Source: Saccoglossus kowalevskii (taxonomy: Eukaryota > Hemichordata > Enteropneusta > Harrimaniidae). From it: DNA of 25,026 nucleotides. Location: NCBI RefSeq assembly GCF_000003605.2, contig NW_003134619.1, positions 1-25,026 of the forward strand, read 5' to 3'. The position numbers and the translations under genes are program-made. Under the pieces are notes generated by a model. It did no database searches and had not been told where the DNA came from. It saw nothing but the letters and a program-made list of their open reading frames with translations. Below are positions 11,398-23,640 of the stretch, in pieces (position 1 is the stretch's first letter; the number at the start of each line of letters is the position of its first letter).

Positions 11398-14137
11398 CAT
11401 AATTACTAAGTAAATTGCATGTGTACATTGCCTCGTACTGCATCTGACATAATTACTAAGAGGATTGCATGTGTACATTGCCTCGTACTACATCTGTCAA
11501 AATTACTAAGAAGAATGCATGTGTACATTGCCTCGTACTACATCTGACATAATTACTAAGAAGAATGCATGTGTACATTGCCTCGTACTACATCTCACAT
11601 AATTACTAAGAAGATTGCATTGAACAATGCCTCGTACTACATCTGACATAATTACCATGTAAATTGCATGTATGTATTGCCTCGTACTACAACTGACATA
11701 ATTACTCACTAAATTGCATGTGTACATTGCCTCATACTACATCTGACATATTTACCGTGTAAATTGCATGTGTACATTGCCTCGCACTACTTCTGACATA
11801 ATTGCTAAGTAAATTGCATGTGTACATTGCCTCGTACTACATCTGACATAATTACCGTGTAAATTCATGTGTACATTGCCTCGTACTACATCTGACATAA
11901 TTACCGTGTAAATTGCTTGTGTACATTGTCTCGTAGTGCATCTGACATAATTACTAAGTAAATTGAATGTGTACATTGCCTCGTACTACAGCTGACATAA
12001 TTACTAAGTAAATTGCATGTGTACATTGCCTCGTACTACATCTGACATAATTACCGTTTAAATTACATGTGTACATTTCCTCGTACTACATCTGACATAA
12101 TTGCCGAGTAAATTGCATGTGTACATTGCCTCGTACTACATCTGACATAATTAGTAAGTATATTGCATGTGTACATTGCCTCGTACTGCATCCGACATTA
12201 ATACTATGAAGATTACACGTGTACATTGCCTCGTACTGCATCTGACATAATTACTAAGAGGATTGAATGTGTACATTGCCTCGTACTACATCTGACATAA
12301 TTACTAAGAAGAATGCATGTGTACATTTCCTCGTACTACATCTCACATAATTACTAAGAAGATTGCATTGAACAATGCCTCGTACTACACCTGACATAAT
12401 TACCATGTAAATTGCATGTATGTATTGCCTCGTACTACAACTGACATAATTACTAAGTAAATTGCATGTGTACATTGCCTCATACCACATCGGACATAAT
12501 TACCGTGTAAATTTCATGTGTACATTGCCTCGTACTACTTCTGACATAATTGCTAAGTAAATTGCATGTGTACATTGCCTCGTACTACATCTGACATAAT
12601 TACCGTGTAAATTCATGTGTACATTGCCTCCTACTACATCTGACATAATTACCGTGTAAATTGCATGTGTACAATGTCTCGTAGTGCATCTGACATAATT
12701 ACTAAGTAAATTGCATGTGTACATTGCCTCGTACTACATCTGACATAATTACCGTGTAAATTGCATGTGTACATTGCCTCGTACTACATCTGACATAATT
12801 ACCGTGCAAATTGCCTCGTACTACATCTTACATAATTACCGAGTAAATTGCATGTGTACGTTTCCTCGTACTACATCTGACATAATTACTAAGTAAATTG
12901 CATGTTTACATTGCCTCGTACTACATCTGACATAATTACTAAGTAAATTGCATGTGTACATTGCCTCGTACTACATCTGACATAATTACTCAGTAAATTG
13001 CATGTGTATATTGCCTCGTACTACAGCTGACATAATTACTAAGTAAATTGCATGTGTACATTGCCTCGTACTACATCTGACATAATTACTAAGTAAATTG
13101 CATGTGTACATTGCCTCGTACTACAGCTGACATAATTACTAAGTCAATTATATGTGTACATTGCCTCGTACTGCATCTGACATTAATACTAAGAAGATTG
13201 CATGTGTACATTGCCTCGTACTACAGCTGACATAATTACTAAGTAAATTACATGTGTACATTTCCTCGTACGACATCTGACATAATTACTACGTAAATTG
13301 CATGCGTACATTGCCTCGTACTACATCTGACATAATTACTAAGTAAATTACATGTGTACATTGCCTCGTACTGCATCTGACATTAATACTAAGAAGATTG
13401 CATGTGTACATTGCCTCGTACTACAGCTGACATAATTACTAAGTAAATTACATGTGTACATTTCCTCGTACTACATCTGACATAATTACTACGTAAATTG
13501 CATGTGTACATTGCCTCATACTACATCTGACATAATTACTAAGTAAATTACATGTGTACATTGCCTCGTACTGCATCTGACATTAATACTAAGAAGATTG
13601 CATGTGTACATTGCCTCGTACTACATCTGACATAATTACTATGTAAATTACATGTGTACATTGCCTCGTACTACATCTGACATAATTACTAAGTAAATTG
13701 CATGTGTACATTGCCTCGTACTGCATCCGACGTTAATACTAAGAAGATTGCACATGTACATTTTCTCGTACTGCATCTGACATAATTACTAAGAAGATTC
13801 CATGTGTACATTGCCTTGTACTACATCTGACATAATTACTATGAAGATTGCATGTGTACATTGCCTCGTACTACATCTGACATAATTACTAAGAAGATTG
13901 CATTGAACAATGCCTCGTACTACATCTGACATAATTACCGTGCAAATTGCATGAATGTATTGCCTTGTAGTACAACTGACATAATTACTAAGTAAATTGC
14001 ATGTGTACATTGCCTCGTACTACATCTGACATAATTAACTTGGAAATTGCATGTGTACATTGCCTCCTAATACATCTGACATAATTACCGTGTAAATTGC
14101 ATGTGTACATTTCCTCGTACTACATCTGTTATAATTA
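10707..14137. repeat. 3431-bp higher-order unit (69 monomers), copy A
   Basis: Every landmark recurs 3431 bp downstream: dyads 11068, 11617, 12365 and 13900 match 14499, 15048, 15796 and 17331; short junction 12804 matches 16235; GTCAATT 13143 matches 16574. The length equals 69 monomers minus 4 (dyads), minus 13 (short) and minus 2 (AAATTCATG at 11865 and 12613), which is 3431 exactly. By eye I find about seven substitutions against copy B, near 11190, 12528, 12980, 13509 and 13842 among others. That is about 99.8% identity. The exact ends are arbitrary because the duplication is in tandem. Confidence 0.9.
13117..13640. repeat. 200-bp tetramer sub-repeat (within copy A)
   Basis: CATTAATACT begins at 13181, 13381 and 13581, exactly 200 bp apart. 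The four monomers are GCATCTGACATTAATACTAAG, CAGCTGAC with AAATTACATG and then TTTCC, ACATCTGAC (CGACATCTGAC in the first set) with CTACGTAA, and ACATCTGAC with AAATTACATG. The same sets appear at 16612, 16812 and 17012, at 21679, 21879 and 22079, and partly at 19545 and 19745. A tetramer was thus amplified before the 3431-bp unit was duplicated. Confidence 0.85.
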
Positions 14138-17100
14138 CCGTGTAAATTGCATGTGTACATTGCCTCGTACCACAGCTGACATAATTACTAAGTAAATTGC
14201 ATGTGTACATTGCCTCGTACTACATCTGACATAATTACTAAGTAAATTGCATGTGTACATTGCCTCGTACTACATCTGACAAAATTAGTAAGTATATTGC
14301 ATGTGTACATTGCCTCGTACTGCATCCGACATTAATACTATGAAGATTGCACGTGTACATTGCCTCGTACTGCATCTGACATAATTAGTAAGAGGATTGA
14401 ATGTGTACATTGCCTCGTACTACGTCTGACATAATTACTAAGAAGAATGCATGTGTACATTTCCTCGTACTACATCTCACATAATTACTAAGAAGATTGC
14501 ATTGAACAACGCCTCGTACTACACCTGACATAATTACCATGTAAATTGCATGTATGTATTGCCTCGTACTACATCTGACATAATTACCGTGCAAATTGCA
14601 TGTGTACATTTCCTCGTACTACATCTGTTATAATTACCGTGTAAATTGCATGTGTACATTGCCTCGTACCACAGCTGACATAATTACTAAGTAAATTGCA
14701 TGTGTACAATGCCTCGTACTACATCTGACATAATTACTAAGTAAATTGCATGTGTACATTGCCTCGTACTACATCTGACATAATTACTAAGTAAATTGCA
14801 TGTGTACATTGCCTCGTACTACAGCTGACATAATTACTAAGTAAATTGCATGTGTACATTGCCTCGTACTGCATCTGACATAATTACTAAGAGGATTGCA
14901 TGTGTACATTGCCTCGTACTACATCTGTCAAAATTACTAAGAAGAATGCATGTGTACATTGCCTCGTACTACATCTGACATAATTACTAAGAAGAATGCA
15001 TGTGTACATTGCCTCGTACTACATCTCACATAATTACTAAGAAGATTGCATTGAACAATGCCTCGTACTACATCTGACATAATTACCATGTAAATTGCAT
15101 GTATGTATTGCCTCGTACTACAACTGACATAATTACTCACTAAATTGCATGTGTACATTGCCTCATACTACATCTGACATATTTACCGTGTAAATTGCAT
15201 GTGTACATTGCCTCGCACTACTTCTGACATAATTGCTAAGTAAATTGCATGTGTACATTGCCTCGTACTACATCTGACATAATTACCGTGTAAATTCATG
15301 TGTACATTGCCTCGTACTACATCTGACATAATTACCGTGTAAATTGCTTGTGTACATTGTCTCGTAGTGCATCTGACATAATTACTAAGTAAATTGAATG
15401 TGTACATTGCCTCGTACTACAGCTGACATAATTACTAAGTAAATTGCATGTGTACATTGCCTCGTACTACATCTGACATAATTACCGTTTAAATTACATG
15501 TGTACATTTCCTCGTACTACATCTGACATAATTGCCGAGTAAATTGCATGTGTACATTGCCTCGTACTACATCTGACATAATTAGTAAGTATATTGCATG
15601 TGTACATTGCCTCGTACTGCATCCGACATTAATACTATGAAGATTACACGTGTACATTGCCTCGTACTGCATCTGACATAATTACTAAGAGGATTGAATG
15701 TGTACATTGCCTCGTACTACATCTGACATAATTACTAAGAAGAATGCATGTGTACATTTCCTCGTACTACATCTCACATAATTACTAAGAAGATTGCATT
15801 GAACAATGCCTCGTACTACACCTGACATAATTACCATGTAAATTGCATGTATGTATTGCCTCGTACTACAACTGACATAATTACTAAGTAAATTGCATGT
15901 GTACATTGCCTCATACCACATCGGACATAATTACCGTGTAAATTTCATGTGTACATTTCCTCGTACTACTTCTGACATAATTGCTAAGTAAATTGCATGT
16001 GTACATTGCCTCGTACTACATCTGACATAATTACCGTGTAAATTCATGTGTACATTGCCTCCTACTACATCTGACATAATTACCGTGTAAATTGCATGTG
16101 TACAATGTCTCGTAGTGCATCTGACATAATTACTAAGTAAATTGCATGTGTACATTGCCTCGTACTACATCTGACATAATTACCGTGTAAATTGCATGTG
16201 TACATTGCCTCGTACTACATCTGACATAATTACCGTGCAAATTGCCTCGTACTACATCTTACATAATTACCGAGTAAATTGCATGTGTACGTTTCCTCGT
16301 ACTACATCTGACATAATTACTAAGTAAATTGCATGTTTACATTGCCTCGTACTACATCTGACATAATTACTAAGTAAATTGCATGTGTACATTGCCTCGT
16401 ACTACATCAGACATAATTACTCAGTAAATTGCATGTGTATATTGCCTCGTACTACAGCTGACATAATTACTAAGTAAATTGCATGTGTACATTGCCTCGT
16501 ACTACATCTGACATAATTACTAAGTAAATTGCATGTGTACATTGCCTCGTACTACAGCTGACATAATTACTAAGTCAATTATATGTGTACATTGCCTCGT
16601 ACTGCATCTGACATTAATACTAAGAAGATTGCATGTGTACATTGCCTCGTACTACAGCTGACATAATTACTAAGTAAATTACATGTGTACATTTCCTCGT
16701 ACGACATCTGACATAATTACTACGTAAATTGCATGCGTACATTGCCTCGTACTACATCTGACATAATTACTAAGTAAATTACATGTGTACATTGCCTCGT
16801 ACTGCATCTGACATTAATACTAAGAAGATTGCATGTGTACATTGCCTCGTACTACAGCTGACATAATTACTAAGTAAATTACATGTGTACATTTCCTCGT
16901 ACTACATCTGACATAATTACTACGTAAATTGCATGTGTACATTGCCTCGTACTACATCTGACATAATTACTAAGTAAATTACATGTGTACATTGCCTCGT
17001 ACTGCATCTGACATTAATACTAAGAAGATTGCATGTGTACATTGCCTCGTACTACATCTGACATAATTACTATGTAAATTACATGTGTACATTGCCTCGT

Positions 17101-17568
17101 ACTACATCTGACATAATTACTAAGTAAATTGCATGTGTACATTGCCTCGTACTGCATCCGACGTTAATACTAAGAAGATTGCACATGTACATTTTCTCGT
17201 ACTGCATCTGACATAATTACTAAGAAGATTCCATGTGTACATTGCCTTGTACTACATCTGACATAATTACTAAGAAGATTGCATGTGTACATTGCCTCGT
17301 ACTACATCTGACATAATTACTAAGAAGATTGCATTGAACAATGCCTCGTACTACATCTGACATAATTACCGTGCAAATTGCATGAATGTATTGCCTTGTA
17401 GTACAACTGACATAATTACTAAGTAAATTGCATGTGTACATTGCCTCGTACTACATCTGACATAATTAACTTGGAAATTGCATGTGTACATTGCCTCCTA
17501 ATACATCTGACATAATTACCGTGTAAATTGCATGTGTACATTTCCTCGTACTACATCTGTTATAATTA
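14138..17568. repeat. 3431-bp higher-order unit (69 monomers), copy B
   Basis: This is the second, nearly identical copy. Private changes include TTTCCTCG near 15956, ACATCAGAC near 16407 and CATCGTACC near 17585, just past the nominal end. The copy begins with the rare ATCTGTTATAATT (near 14125), which also opens the partial third copy near 17555. The near identity suggests a recent duplication or recent conversion; an assembly duplication would look the same. Confidence 0.88.
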
Positions 17569-18460
17569 CCGTGTAAATTGCATGTGTACATTGCATCGTA
17601 CCACAGCTGACATAATTACTAAGTAAATTGCATGTGTACATTGCCTCGTACTACATCTGACATAATTACTAAGTAAATTGCATGTGTACATTTCCTCGTA
17701 CTACATCTGACATAATTACTAAGTAAATTGCATGTGTACATTGCCTCGTACTGCATCTGACATAATTACTAAGAAGATTGCATGTGTACATTGCCTCGTA
17801 GTACATCTGACAAAATTACTAAGAAGAATGCATGTGTACATTGCCTCGTACTACATCTGACATAATTACTAAGAAGAATGCATGTGTACATTGCCTCGTA
17901 CGACATCTCACATAATTACTAAGAAGATTGCATTGAACAATGCCTCGTACTACATCTGACATAATTACCATGTAAATTGCATGTATGTATTTCCTCGTAC
18001 TACAACTGACATAATTACTCAGTAAATTGCATGTGTACATTGCCTCATACTACATCTGACATAATTACCGTGTAAATTGCATGTGTACATTGCCTCGTAC
18101 TACTTCTGAGATAATTGCTAAGTAAATTGCATGTGTACATTGCCTCGTACTACATCTGACATAATTACCGTGTAAATTCATGTGTACATTGCCTCGTACT
18201 ACATCTAACATAATTACCGTGCAAATTGCATGTGTACATTGTCTCGTAGTGCATCTGACATAATTACTAAGTAAATTGAATGTGTACATTGCCTCGTACT
18301 ACAGCTGACATAATTACTAAGTAAATTGCATGTGTACATTGCCTCGTACTACATCTGACATAATTACCGTTTAAATTGCATGTGTACATTTCCTCGTACT
18401 ACATCTGACACAATTGCCGAGTAAATTGCATGTGTACATTGCCTCGTACTACATCTGACA
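17569..18460. repeat. Partial third copy of the 3431-bp unit, 549 bp deleted
   Basis: To about 17690 this continues the 3431-bp register. Then the offset to copy B drops to 2882 (dyad 15048 to 17930; 15183 to 18065). The missing 549 bp is eleven monomers minus one base, as expected if the lost piece includes the dyad monomer equivalent to 14499. About 15 differences over 760 bp make it near 98% identical, much older than the A-B split. Examples are CTTCTGAGAT near 18104, CATCTAACAT near 18203 and GACACAATTGCC near 18408. Homology ends near 18460. Confidence 0.82.
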
Positions 18461-18900
18461 TAATTGCTAAGTAAATTGCATGTGTACATTGCCTCGTACT
18501 ACATCTGACACAATTACCGTGTAAATTGCATGTGTACATTGCCTCGTACTACATCTGCCATAATTACCGTGTAAATTGCCTCGTACTACATCTGACATAA
18601 TTACCGTGTAAATTGCATGTGTACATTGTCTTGTAGTGTATCTGACATAATTATCGTGTAAATTAACATGTGTACATTGCCTCGTACTACAGCTGACATA
18701 ATTACTAAGTAAATTGCATGTGTTCATGCCTCGTACTACATCTGACATAATTACAAAGTAAATTTGCATGTGTACATTGCCTCGTACTACATCTGACATA
18801 TTTACTAAGAGGATTGCATGTGTACATTGCCTCGTACTACATCTCACATAATTACTAAGTAGATTGCATTGAACAATGCCTCGTACTACATCTGACATAA
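18461..18900. repeat. Degenerate monomer island
   Basis: This is the most irregular part of the array. It has CTGCCATAATT near 18557, the only GTGTAA-type short monomer (18569), TTGTAGTGTATC near 18632, an inserted base in AAATTAACATG near 18662, a lost base in GTTCATGCCTCG near 18722, TTACAAAGTAAATTTGC near 18751, CATATTTACTAAGAGG near 18796 and AAGTAGATTG near 18857. These shifts break the usual phase of stop codons. It looks less homogenised than its neighbours. Confidence 0.78.
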
Positions 18901-20520
18901 TTACCATGTAAATTGCATGTATGTATTGCCTCGTACTACAACTGACATAATTACTAAGTAAATTGCATGTGTACATTGCCTCATACTACATCTGACATAA
19001 TTACCGTGTAAATTGCATGTGTACATTGCCTCGTACTACTTCTGACATAATTGCTAAGTAAATTGCATGTGTACATTGCCTCGTACTACATCTGACATAA
19101 TTACCGTGTAAATTCATGTGTACATTGCCTCGTACTACATCTGACATAATTACCGTGTAAATTGCATGTGTACATTGTCTCGTAGTGCATGCGACATAAT
19201 TACCGTGTAAATTGCATGTGTACATTGCCTCGTACTACAGCTTACATAATTACTAAGTAAATTGCATGTGTACATTGCCTCGTACTACATCTGACATAAT
19301 TACTAAGTAAATTGCATGTGTACATTGCCTCGTACTACATCTGACATAATTACTAAGTAAATTGCATGTGTACATTGCCTCGTACTACAGCTGACATAAT
19401 AACTAAGTAAATTGAATGTGTACATTGCCTCGTACTACATCTGACATAATTACTAAGTAAATTGCATGTGTACATTGCCTCGTACTACAGCTGACATAAT
19501 TACTAAGTAAATTATATGTGAACATTGCCTCGTACTGCATCTGACATTAATACTAAGAAGATTGCATGTGTACATTGCCTCGTACTACAGTTGACATAAT
19601 TACTAAGTAAATTACATGTGTACATTTCCTCATACTACATCTGACATAATTACTACGTAAATTGCATGTGTACATTGCCTCGTACTACATCTGACATAAT
19701 TACTAAGTAAATTACATGTGTACATTGCCTCGTACTGCATCTGACATTAATAGTAAGAAGATTGCATGTGTACATTGCCTCGTACTACAGCTGACATAAT
19801 TACTAAGTAAATTACATGTGTACATTGCCTCGTACTACATCTGACATAGTTACTAAGTAAATTGCATGTGTATATTGCCTCGTACTGCATCCGACCTTAA
19901 TAGTAAGAAGATTGCATGTGTACATTGCCTCGTACTACATCTGACATAATTACTAAGAAGATTGCATTGAACAATGCCTCGTACTACATCTGACATAATT
20001 ACCGTGTAAATTGCATGTATGTATTGCCTCGTAGTACAACTGACATAATTACTAAGTAAATTGCATGTGTACATTGCTTCGTATTACATCTGACATAATT
20101 AACGTGTAAATTGCATGTGTACATTGCCTCCTACTACATCTGACATAATTACCGTGTAAATTGCATGTGTGCATTGTCTCGTAGTGCATCTGACATAATT
20201 ACCGTGTAAATTGCATGTGTACATTGCCTCATACTACAGCTGACATAATTACTAAGTAAATTGCATGTGTACATTGCCTAGTACTACATCTGACATAATT
20301 ACCGTATAAATTGCATGTGTAAATTGCCTCGTACTACATCTGACATAATTACCGTGTAAATTGCATGTGTACATTGTCTCGTAGTGCATGCGACATAATT
20401 ACCGTGTAAATTGCATGTGTACATTGCCTCGTACTACAGCTTACATAATTACTAAGTAAATTGCATGTGTACATTGCCTCGTACTACATCTGACATAATT
20501 ACTAAGTAAATTGCATGTGT
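18901..20520. repeat. Mixed higher-order region
   Basis: 18960-19150 resembles the ACTTCTGAC / AAATTCATG block of the 3431-bp unit (11752 onward). About 19157-19522 matches 6740-7105 at an offset of 12417. 19545-19810 has two steps of the 200-bp tetramer (CATTAATA at 19545 and 19745). From the dyad at 19964, the sequence follows the start of the window at an offset of 19928 (36 to 19964), including CCTAGTAC, and then jumps to the GCATGCGAC / CAGCTTAC monomers near 20390. No unique sequence is inserted at the joins I can see. Confidence 0.7.
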
Positions 20521-20524
20521 ACAT

Positions 20525-21610
20525 TGCCACATACTACATCTGACATAATTACCGTGTAAATTTCATGTGTACATTGCCTCGTACTACTTCTGACATAATT
20601 GCTAAGTAAATTGCATGTGTACATTGCCTCGTACTACATCTGACATAATTACCGTGTAAATTCATGTGTACATTGCCTCCTACTACATCTGACATAATTA
20701 CTAAGTAAATTGCATGTGTACATTGTCTCGTAGTGCATCTGACATAATTACTAAGTAAATTGCATGTGTATATTGCCTCGTACTACATCTGACATAATTA
20801 CCGTGTAAATTGCATGTGTACATTTCCTCGTACTACATCTGACATAATTACCGTGTAAATTGCATGTGTACATTGCCTCGTACTACATCTGACATAATTG
20901 CTAAGTAAATTGCATGTGTACATTGCCTCGTACTACATCTGACATAATTACCGTGTAAATTGCATGTGTACATTGCCTCGTACTACATCTGACATAATTA
21001 CCGTGCAAATTGCCTCGTACTACATCTGACATAATTACCGTGTAAATTGCATGTGTACGTTTCCTCGTACTACATCTGACATAATTACCGTGTAAATTGC
21101 ATGTGTACGTTTCCTCGTACTACATCTGACATAATTACCGTGTAAATTGCATGTGTACATTGTCTCGTACTGCATCTGACATTAATAGTAAGAAGATTGC
21201 ATGTGTACATTGCCTCGTACTACAGCTGACATAATTACTAAGTAAATTACATGTGTACATTGCCTCGTACTACATCTGACATAATTACTAAGTAAATTGC
21301 ATGTGTACATTGCCTCGTACTGCATCCGACCTTAATACTAAGAAGATTGCACGTGTACCTTGACTCGTACTGCATCTGACATAATTACTAAGAAGAATCC
21401 GTGTGTACATTGCCTAGTACTACATCTGACATAATTACTAAGAAGATTGCATTGAACAATGTCTCGTACTACATCTGACATAATTACCGTGTATATTGCA
21501 TATATGTATTGCCTCGTAGTACAACTGACATAATTACTAAGTAAATTGCATGTGTACATTGCCTCGTACTACATCTGACATAATTAACGTGTAAATTGCA
21601 TGTGTACATT
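20525..21610. repeat. Mosaic block 1: copy of 1631-2715
   Basis: TGCCACATAC at 1631 recurs at 20525 (offset 18894). The dyad at 2605 recurs at 21449 (offset 18844), so one monomer was lost between, near 21400, where the GAATCC monomer meets the dyad-preceding class c monomer. Shared oddities are GTACCTTGACTCG, GTGTATATTGC before ATATATG, and two GTACGTTTCC monomers. Because of the loss, CACGTG stands 99 and not 149 bp before the dyad here. Confidence 0.83.
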
Positions 21611-22130
21611 GCCTCGTACTACAGCTGACATAATTACTAAGTCAATTATATGTGTACATTGCCTCGTACTGCATCTGACATTAATACTAAGAAGATTGCA
21701 TGTGTACATTGCCTCGTACTACAGCTGACATAATTACTAAGTAAATTACATGTGTACATTTCCTCGTACGACATCTGACATAATTACTACGTAAATTGCA
21801 TGCGTACATTGCCTCGTACTACATCTGACATAATTACTAAGTAAATTACATGTGTACATTGCCTCGTACTGCATCTGACATTAATACTAAGAAGATTGCA
21901 TGTGTACATTGCCTCGTACTACAGCTGACATAATTACTAAGTAAATTACATGTGTACATTTCCTCGTACTACATCTGACATAATTACTACGTAAATTGCA
22001 TGTGTACATTGCCTCGTACTACATCTGACATAATTACTAAGTAAATTACATGTGTACATTGCCTCGTACTGCATCTGACATTAATACTAAGAAGATTGCA
22101 TGTGTACATTGCCTCGTACTACATCTGACA
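21611..22130. repeat. Mosaic block 2: copy of 16544-17063
   Basis: AAGTCAATTATATG at 21639 matches 16572 (offset 5067) and 13141 (offset 8498). The 200-bp tetramer follows in the same order, with CGACATCTGAC (near 21769) and GCATGCGTAC retained. The text near 22012 reads CTCGTAC as in copy B and not CTCATAC as in copy A, so copy B or its ancestor is the closer relative. It ends where ATTACCGTG replaces the expected ATTACTATG near 22133. Confidence 0.82.
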
Positions 22131-23185
22131 TAATTACCGTGTAAATTGCATGTGTACATTTCCTCGTACTACATCTGACATAATTACCGTGTAAATTGCA
22201 TGTGTACATTGCCTCGTACCACAGCTGACATAATTACTAAGTAAATTGCATGTGTACATTGCCTCGTACTACATCTGACATAATTACTAAGTAAATTGCA
22301 TGTGTACATTGCCTCGTACTACATCTGACAAAATTAGTAAGTATATTGCATGTGTACATTGCCTCGTACTGCATCCGACATTAATACTATGAAGATTGCA
22401 CGTGTACATTGCCTCGTACTGCATCTGACATAATTAGTAAGAGGATTGAATGTGTACATTGCCTCGTACTACGTCTGACATAATTACTAAGAAGAATGCA
22501 TGTGTACATTTCCTCGTACTACATCTCACATAATTACTAAGAAGATTGCATTGAACAATGCCTCGTACTACACCTGACATAATTACCATGTAAATTGCAT
22601 GTATGTATTGCCTCGTACTACATCTGACATAATTACCGTGTAAATTTCATGTGTACATTGCCTCGTACTACTTCTGACATAATTGCTAAGTAAATTGCAT
22701 GTGTACATTGCCTCGTACTACATCTGACATAATTACCGTGTAAATTCATGTGTACATTGCCTCCTACTACATCTGACATAATTACCGTGCAAATTGCATG
22801 TGTACATTTCCTCGTACTACATCTGTTATAATTACCGTGTAAATTGCATGTGTACATTGCCTCGTACCACAGCTGACATAATTACTAAGTAAATTGCATG
22901 TGTACAATGCCTCGTACTACATCTGACATAATTACTAAGTAAATTGCATGTGTACATTGCCTCGTACTACATCTGACATAATTACTAAGTAAATTGCATG
23001 TGTACATTGCCTCGTACTACAGCTGACATAATTACTAAGTAAATTACATGTGTACATTGCCTCATACTACAGCTGACGTAATTACTAAGTAAATTGCATG
23101 TGTACATTACCTAGTACTACATCTGACATAATTACCGTGTAAGTTGCATGTGTAAATTGCCTCGTACTACATCTGACATAATTAC
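22131..23185. repeat. Mosaic block 3: copy of 5345-6400
   Basis: The offset is a steady 16786: ACGTCTGAC 5685 to 22471, dyad 5762 to 22548, AAATTTCATG near 5847 to 22633, AAATTACATG 6255 to 23041. It keeps CACGTG at 22399, 149 bp before the dyad. I noticed CTTAGTAA at 6250 against CTAAGTAA here as one of few differences. The block passes into the next one within sequence common to both sources, so the join cannot be placed exactly. Confidence 0.83.
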
Positions 23186-23640
23186 CGTGTAAATTGCATG
23201 TGTACATTGTCTCGTAGTGCATCTGACATACTTACCGTGTAAATTGCATGTGTACATTGCCTCGTACTACAGCTGACATAATTACTAAGTAAATTGCATG
23301 TGTACATTGCCTCGTACTACATCTGACATAATTACCGTGCAAATTGCCTCGTACTACATCTGACATAATTACCTTGTAAATTGCATGTGTACAATTCCTC
23401 GTACTACATCTGACATAATTACCGTGTAAATTGCATGTGTACATTGTCTCGTAGTGCATGCGACATAATTACCGTGTAAATTGCATGTGTACATTGCCTC
23501 GTACTACAGCTTACATAATTACTAAGTAAATTGCATGTGTACATTGCCTCGTACTACATCTGACATAATTACTAAGTAAATTGCATGTGTACATTGCCTC
23601 GTACTACAGCTGACATAATTACTAAGTAAATTGCATGTGT
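23090..23640. repeat. Mosaic block 4: copy of 8776-9326
   Basis: CCGTGTAAGTTGC at 8821 matches 23135 (offset 14314), as do CATACTTACC at 8913 and the short junction 9023 to 23337. The private ACAATTCCTCG of 986-bp copy 2 is present near 23392. It overlaps the end of block 3 because the two sources are alike there. It runs to the first AAGGAAATT monomer near 23675. Confidence 0.82.

Larger units (their letters stand above)
1768..22750. repeat. 49-bp AAATTCATG monomer variant, 11 copies
   Basis: One G is lost from AAATTGCATG, giving AAATTCATG. Copies lie near 1768, 3251, 5960, 11865, 12613, 15296, 16044, 18179, 19113, 20661 and 22746. Each is in a class a monomer that follows a monomer with GCTAAGTAA, usually preceded by ACTTCTGAC. 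The constant company shows it travels as part of a multi-monomer block. It helps close the length arithmetic of the 3431-bp unit. Confidence 0.85.

Noticed and set aside
18467-18976. Longest minus-strand open frame, 169 codons
   Set aside because: It exists because the 13-bp deletion and one-base indels of the degenerate island skip the stop-containing pass. Its product is the same repeat translation in mixed frames.
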